Shown piece after piece: positions 61,158 to 64,000 of a stretch of 64,000 nucleotides of DNA (its first letter is position 1; each line of letters opens with the position of its first letter). Both the position numbers and the translations under genes were made by a program. The DNA is from UBA935 sp031556725 (GTDB taxonomy: Bacteria > Bacillota > Clostridia > Lachnospirales > Lachnospiraceae). The notes beneath the pieces were generated by a model. The model did no database searches and was not told the DNA's origin. It was given only the letters and a program-made list of their open reading frames with translations. Location of the stretch: positions 62,001 through 126,000 of the forward strand of contig JAVBSL010000009.1 of the NCBI GenBank assembly GCA_031556725.1. The letters are read 5' to 3'.

Positions 61158-62777
61158 CTACATCATCCCCATTCCACCGCCGGCGGGCATGGGAGGCATA
61201 TCTTCCTTAATATTGGCCACTACTGATTCGGTGGTCAATAAGGTGGAAGCTACGCTGGTTGCGTTTTGCAGAGCGCTTCTGGTTACTTTAGCGGGATCAA
61301 GGATACCGGCTGCGATCATGTCTACGTATTCTTCTTTTAACACATCAAAGCCCACACCTACATTGGATTCCATTACTTTATTGATGATAACATCTCCGCC
61401 CAGTCCGGCATTAACAGCGATATGGTACAGAGGAGATTCCAGTGCTTTCAGAACAATCTGTGCTCCGGTCTTTTCATCACCTTCCATGGTATCGATCAGT
61501 TTCTGAACATCTTTGGAAGCATGGATATAAGCGGAACCGCCGCCGGCAATAATGCCTTCTTCCACGGCTGCTCTGGTAGCTGCCAAAGCATCTTCCATAC
61601 GCAGTTTTGCTTCTTTCATTTCGGTTTCGGTTGCGGCACCTACACGGATAACAGCTACGCCGCCGGCTAACTTAGCCAGTCTTTCCTGTAATTTTTCTTT
61701 ATCAAATTCTGAAGTGGTTTCTTCAATCTGTGCTTTGATCTGGTTGATTCTGGCTGCAATAGCGGCTTTGTCACCTTCACCATCAACAATAACGGTGTTT
61801 TCCTTCTGAATCTTAACTGATTTTGCCCGTCCCAACTGCTCTAAGGAAGCTTCCTTCAGGTCAAGGCCCAGTTCCTCACTGATTACCTGGCCGCCGGTAA
61901 GGATGGCAATATCTTCCAACATGGCTTTTCTTCTGTCACCGTAGCCCGGTGCTTTGACAGCAACAACATTGAAGGTACCACGAAGTTTATTAACGATCAA
62001 AGTAGTAAGGGCTTCGCCTTCTACATCTTCGGCAACAATCAAAAGCTTGGCGCCTGACTGTACTACCTGCTCCAACAGGGGAAGAATCTCCTGAATGTTA
62101 GTGATTTTCTTATCGGTCAATAAGATATAAGGATTTTCCAAAGTGGCTTCCATCTTATCCATATCGGTTGCCATATAAGCGGAAATATATCCTCTGTCAA
62201 ACTGCATACCTTCTACCAGATCCAACTCGGTCAGCATGGTCTTGCTTTCTTCGATGGTGATAACACCATCATTGGATACTTTTTCCATAGCATCTGCTAC
62301 TAACTGTCCAACTTCGTCATCACCTGAGGAAACAGCTGCTACTCTGGCGATATGTTCTTTACCGTTTACTTTGGCGCTCATTTTGGCAATGGCATCTACG
62401 GCACACTCGGTAGCCTTGCGCATTCCCTTCCTTAAAATAATGGGGTTAGCTCCGGCAGCCAGATTTTTCATTCCTTCACTGACCATAGCCTGTGCCAAAA
62501 CAGTTGCGGTGGTGGTTCCGTCACCGGCAACATCGTTGGTTTTGGTAGCCACTTCTTTTACCAGTTGGGCTCCCATATTTTCAAAAGCATCTTCCAATTC
62601 AATTTCTTTGGCAATGGTCACACCGTCATTGGTAATCAGCGGTGCTCCGAAAGATTTGTCCAATACTACGTTTCTTCCTTTCGGACCCAGGGTCACTCTT
62701 ACGGTATTTGCTAATTGATTTACACCTGATTCTAATGCTGCACGCGCTTCTGCGCCATGCTTTAATTCTTTTGCCAT
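61158..62777 (-). CDS. groEL: Chaperonin GroEL
   Basis: GroEL is the 60-kDa ring chaperonin. ATG at 62777 gives 539 residues, MAKELKHGAEARAALESG; it has VTLGPKGRNVVLDKSFG, DVAGDGTTTATVLAQAM, AAVEEGIIAGGGSA and the C-terminal Gly-Met tail PPMPAGGGMGMM. It lies 23 bp after groES and shares its CIRCE-controlled promoter. Confidence 0.98.
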   Translation of the reverse strand: MAKELKHGAEARAALESGVNQLANTVRVTLGPKGRNVVLDKSFGAPLITNDGVTIAKEIELEDAFENMGAQLVKEVATKTNDVAGDGTTTATVLAQAMVSEGMKNLAAGANPIILRKGMRKATECAVDAIAKMSAKVNGKEHIARVAAVSSGDDEVGQLVADAMEKVSNDGVITIEESKTMLTELDLVEGMQFDRGYISAYMATDMDKMEATLENPYILLTDKKITNIQEILPLLEQVVQSGAKLLIVAEDVEGEALTTLIVNKLRGTFNVVAVKAPGYGDRRKAMLEDIAILTGGQVISEELGLDLKEASLEQLGRAKSVKIQKENTVIVDGEGDKAAIAARINQIKAQIEETTSEFDKEKLQERLAKLAGGVAVIRVGAATETEMKEAKLRMEDALAATRAAVEEGIIAGGGSAYIHASKDVQKLIDTMEGDEKTGAQIVLKALESPLYHIAVNAGLGGDVIINKVMESNVGVGFDVLKEEYVDMIAAGILDPAKVTRSALQNATSVASTLLTTESVVANIKEDMPPMPAGGGMGMM

Positions 62778-62800
62778 ATCAATGTCTCCTTCCAAATCCC

Positions 62801-63085
62801 TTATTCAATTACTGCTAAAATGTCATTCTGTTTTACGATAATATATTCTTCTTCCTCAATCTTCACTTCCGTGCCGGCATACTTGGAATAAATAACCTGA
62901 TCTCCAACCTTCACTTCCATCTTGATCTCCTTGCCATCTACCACTCCGCCGGGACCTACGGCAATTACTTCCGCCTGCTGAGGTTTCTCTTTGTTCTGTC
63001 CGGGTAATACAATACCTGACTTAGTAGTTTCTTCCGCAACTAACTGCTTTAATACGACTCTGTCGCCCAATGGTACTAATTTCAT
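62801..63085 (-). CDS. groES: Co-chaperonin GroES
   Basis: The 94-residue lid protein begins MKLVPLGDRVVLKQLVAEE, with the mobile loop TTKSGIVLPGQNKEKPQQAE. AAGGAGG precedes the ATG. First gene of groESL. Confidence 0.97.
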   Translation of the reverse strand: MKLVPLGDRVVLKQLVAEETTKSGIVLPGQNKEKPQQAEVIAVGPGGVVDGKEIKMEVKVGDQVIYSKYAGTEVKIEEEEYIIVKQNDILAVIE

Positions 63086-63129
63086 ACAAAAGCCTCCTTA
63101 CTTGATATTAGTATATTCCTTTACGTTTG

Positions 63130-63156
63130 TTAGCACTCGTTTTCGTTGAGTGCTAA
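63130..63156. promoter_or_regulatory. CIRCE operator (HrcA binding site)
   Basis: TTAGCACTC-N9-GAGTGCTAA is a perfect CIRCE element, 45 bp before groES. HrcA binding here represses groESL until heat or unfolding stress; hrcA itself is not in the window. Confidence 0.97.
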
Positions 63157-63170
63157 TTTCAACATATATT

Positions 63171-63199
63171 ATAATATCTCTTTCTTTAAAGAATTGCAA
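63171..63199 (-). promoter_or_regulatory. SigmaA promoter of groESL
   Basis: TTGCAA and TATTAT spaced by 17 bp on the minus strand, just upstream of CIRCE. Confidence 0.6.
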
Positions 63200-63226
63200 T
63201 ATAGTTTTTTCAATTTAATAAAAATT

Positions 63227-63925
63227 TTAGATTCCCTTTATTAAGCGTTCACGATATCCTGGCTGCCCTTTCATTTCCAGCTTATCCTGAAACATTTCAT
63301 ACTCTGCATCAGACAGCAGCCCTTCCAGCTTTTCTTCAATATTGGTTTTGATTACCATTCCTGCTGCAACCGATGGCGTCAGATGTGAATCTGGGAATGC
63401 ATCACACCGTTCTTTGATCCTTCTGATATAAGCCTCAGCCTCCCCTTCCTGAACCATCGGAATAAGAACCGCAAATACATCACCATCAATCCTTCCGATA
63501 ATATAATCCGCCTTCGCTTCCTTCTGTAAAATCCCTGCAACAATCCGAATCAGCCGGTCACTTTCCTCATACCCGAAATGTTCATTGGCATATTTCCAGT
63601 CGTTGATATTCACATGCAGTACTGCCACCGGAACGATTTCCGCCCGGTCAATTACATTCATACGATTCTCAAAATAAGTTTTACTAAGTAATCCGGTAAG
63701 CCGGTCTTCCCTGCTGACGGATTCTGTTTTACAAAGAGAATCCAGATAGCGTATCATCAGATCTGACAGTTCTTCAACCTGCTTCTTTTGTTCTTTTGTC
63801 AGCAGATTATCTGTGTTGCTGCCTGCGGTTTTCGCTGTGCCCAAATAATCAGCCAGTGTTTCAACGGCAGCTGTCAGCACCTGCTCGCCAAAACAATCTA
63901 ATATTTTTTCTCTGACATAATCCAT
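63227..63925 (-). CDS. Degenerate GGDEF-domain protein
   Basis: The 232-residue protein has an N-terminal helical part and a GGDEF-type domain (DRLTGLLSKTYFENRM, LHVNINDWKYANEHFGYEES). The catalytic loop reads GRIDGDVFAVLIP where active enzymes have GGDEF, so the first Gly and the Glu are lost. It is probably inactive as a diguanylate cyclase and may bind nucleotide or protein instead. The ATG at 63925 follows GGGAG. Confidence 0.8.
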   Translation of the reverse strand: MDYVREKILDCFGEQVLTAAVETLADYLGTAKTAGSNTDNLLTKEQKKQVEELSDLMIRYLDSLCKTESVSREDRLTGLLSKTYFENRMNVIDRAEIVPVAVLHVNINDWKYANEHFGYEESDRLIRIVAGILQKEAKADYIIGRIDGDVFAVLIPMVQEGEAEAYIRRIKERCDAFPDSHLTPSVAAGMVIKTNIEEKLEGLLSDAEYEMFQDKLEMKGQPGYRERLIKGI

Positions 63926-63952
63926 TTATCGTTCTCCCTGCTCCATGTGCTT

Positions 63953-64000
63953 TTACTTAATCAAACCCAGAACCAACAACACTACTATAAGAAGAGGCAG
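63953..64000 (-). CDS. C-terminal end of a possible membrane protein, partial
   Basis: An open frame enters from the right edge and ends LPLLIVVLLVLGLIK then TAA. The 15 visible residues are a hydrophobic helix end. This may be the gene before the GGDEF gene, but so little is present that it could be chance. Confidence 0.3.
   Translation of the reverse strand: MPLLIVVLLVLGLIK

Overview
The window is a 64 kb piece of a low-to-moderate GC, endospore-forming Clostridia chromosome, most like Lachnospiraceae. The evidence is the complete spoIIIAA-AH operon, a SpoIVB gene, a Spo0A-type DNA-binding protein, the SCIFF peptide with its radical SAM maturase, RNase Y, HemZ, CIRCE-controlled groESL and strong AGGAGG ribosome sites with many GTG and TTG starts. 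The genus cannot be fixed from the sequence. Nearly all genes lie on the minus strand. The plus-strand exceptions are a stand-alone glycyl-radical protein, rqcH and a small membrane protein. I see no prophage, insertion sequence with a transposase, CRISPR array or rRNA operon.

Region 1 (1-19.3 kb, read right to left) is the classical Gram-positive block spoIIIAA-AH, asp23-nusB-xseA-xseB-ispA-dxs-tlyA-nadK-argR-recN-spoIVB. Here prfC, deoB and a transglutaminase-like lipoprotein sit between spoIIIAH and asp23. SpoIVB runs off the left edge, and spo0A usually follows it. Region 2 (19.3-22.7 kb) holds the glycyl-radical gene, a long inverted repeat, and rpsO-pnp with a heavily structured leader.

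Region 3 (22.7-36.9 kb) holds an NlpC/P60 cell-wall hydrolase, the translation operon rimP-nusA-ylxR-ylxQ-infB-rbfA-nrnA-truB-ribF, a HAD phosphatase, tRNA-Glu, rny, and recX-recA with LexA boxes. Region 4 (36.9-48.1 kb) holds an Rpn-family nuclease-like gene with slipping repeats, a candidate 46-residue membrane peptide, pgsA-rimO, rpoZ-gmk-yicC, divergent rqcH, two small spore-coat-like genes, a SpoVB/MurJ-type flippase, glgA, and a receiver-less Spo0A C-domain protein.

Region 5 (48.1-54 kb) is the secDF-scfB-scfA (SCIFF) cluster with a CNNM/CBS transporter-like protein and a TIGR04086-like membrane protein. Region 6 (54-64 kb) holds hemZ, a PadR/HAAS pair, the apt-relA-MBL stringent-response operon, groESL and a degenerate GGDEF gene.

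The most unusual feature is a set of long, nearly self-complementary elements (180-270 bp) in intergenic regions at 19731-19957, 53743-54009, 60586-60845 and 60945-61125. Two of them share a conserved core and apical loop but carry different, still self-complementary outer arms. That pattern points to a structured RNA or hairpin-type mobile repeat rather than simple terminators.
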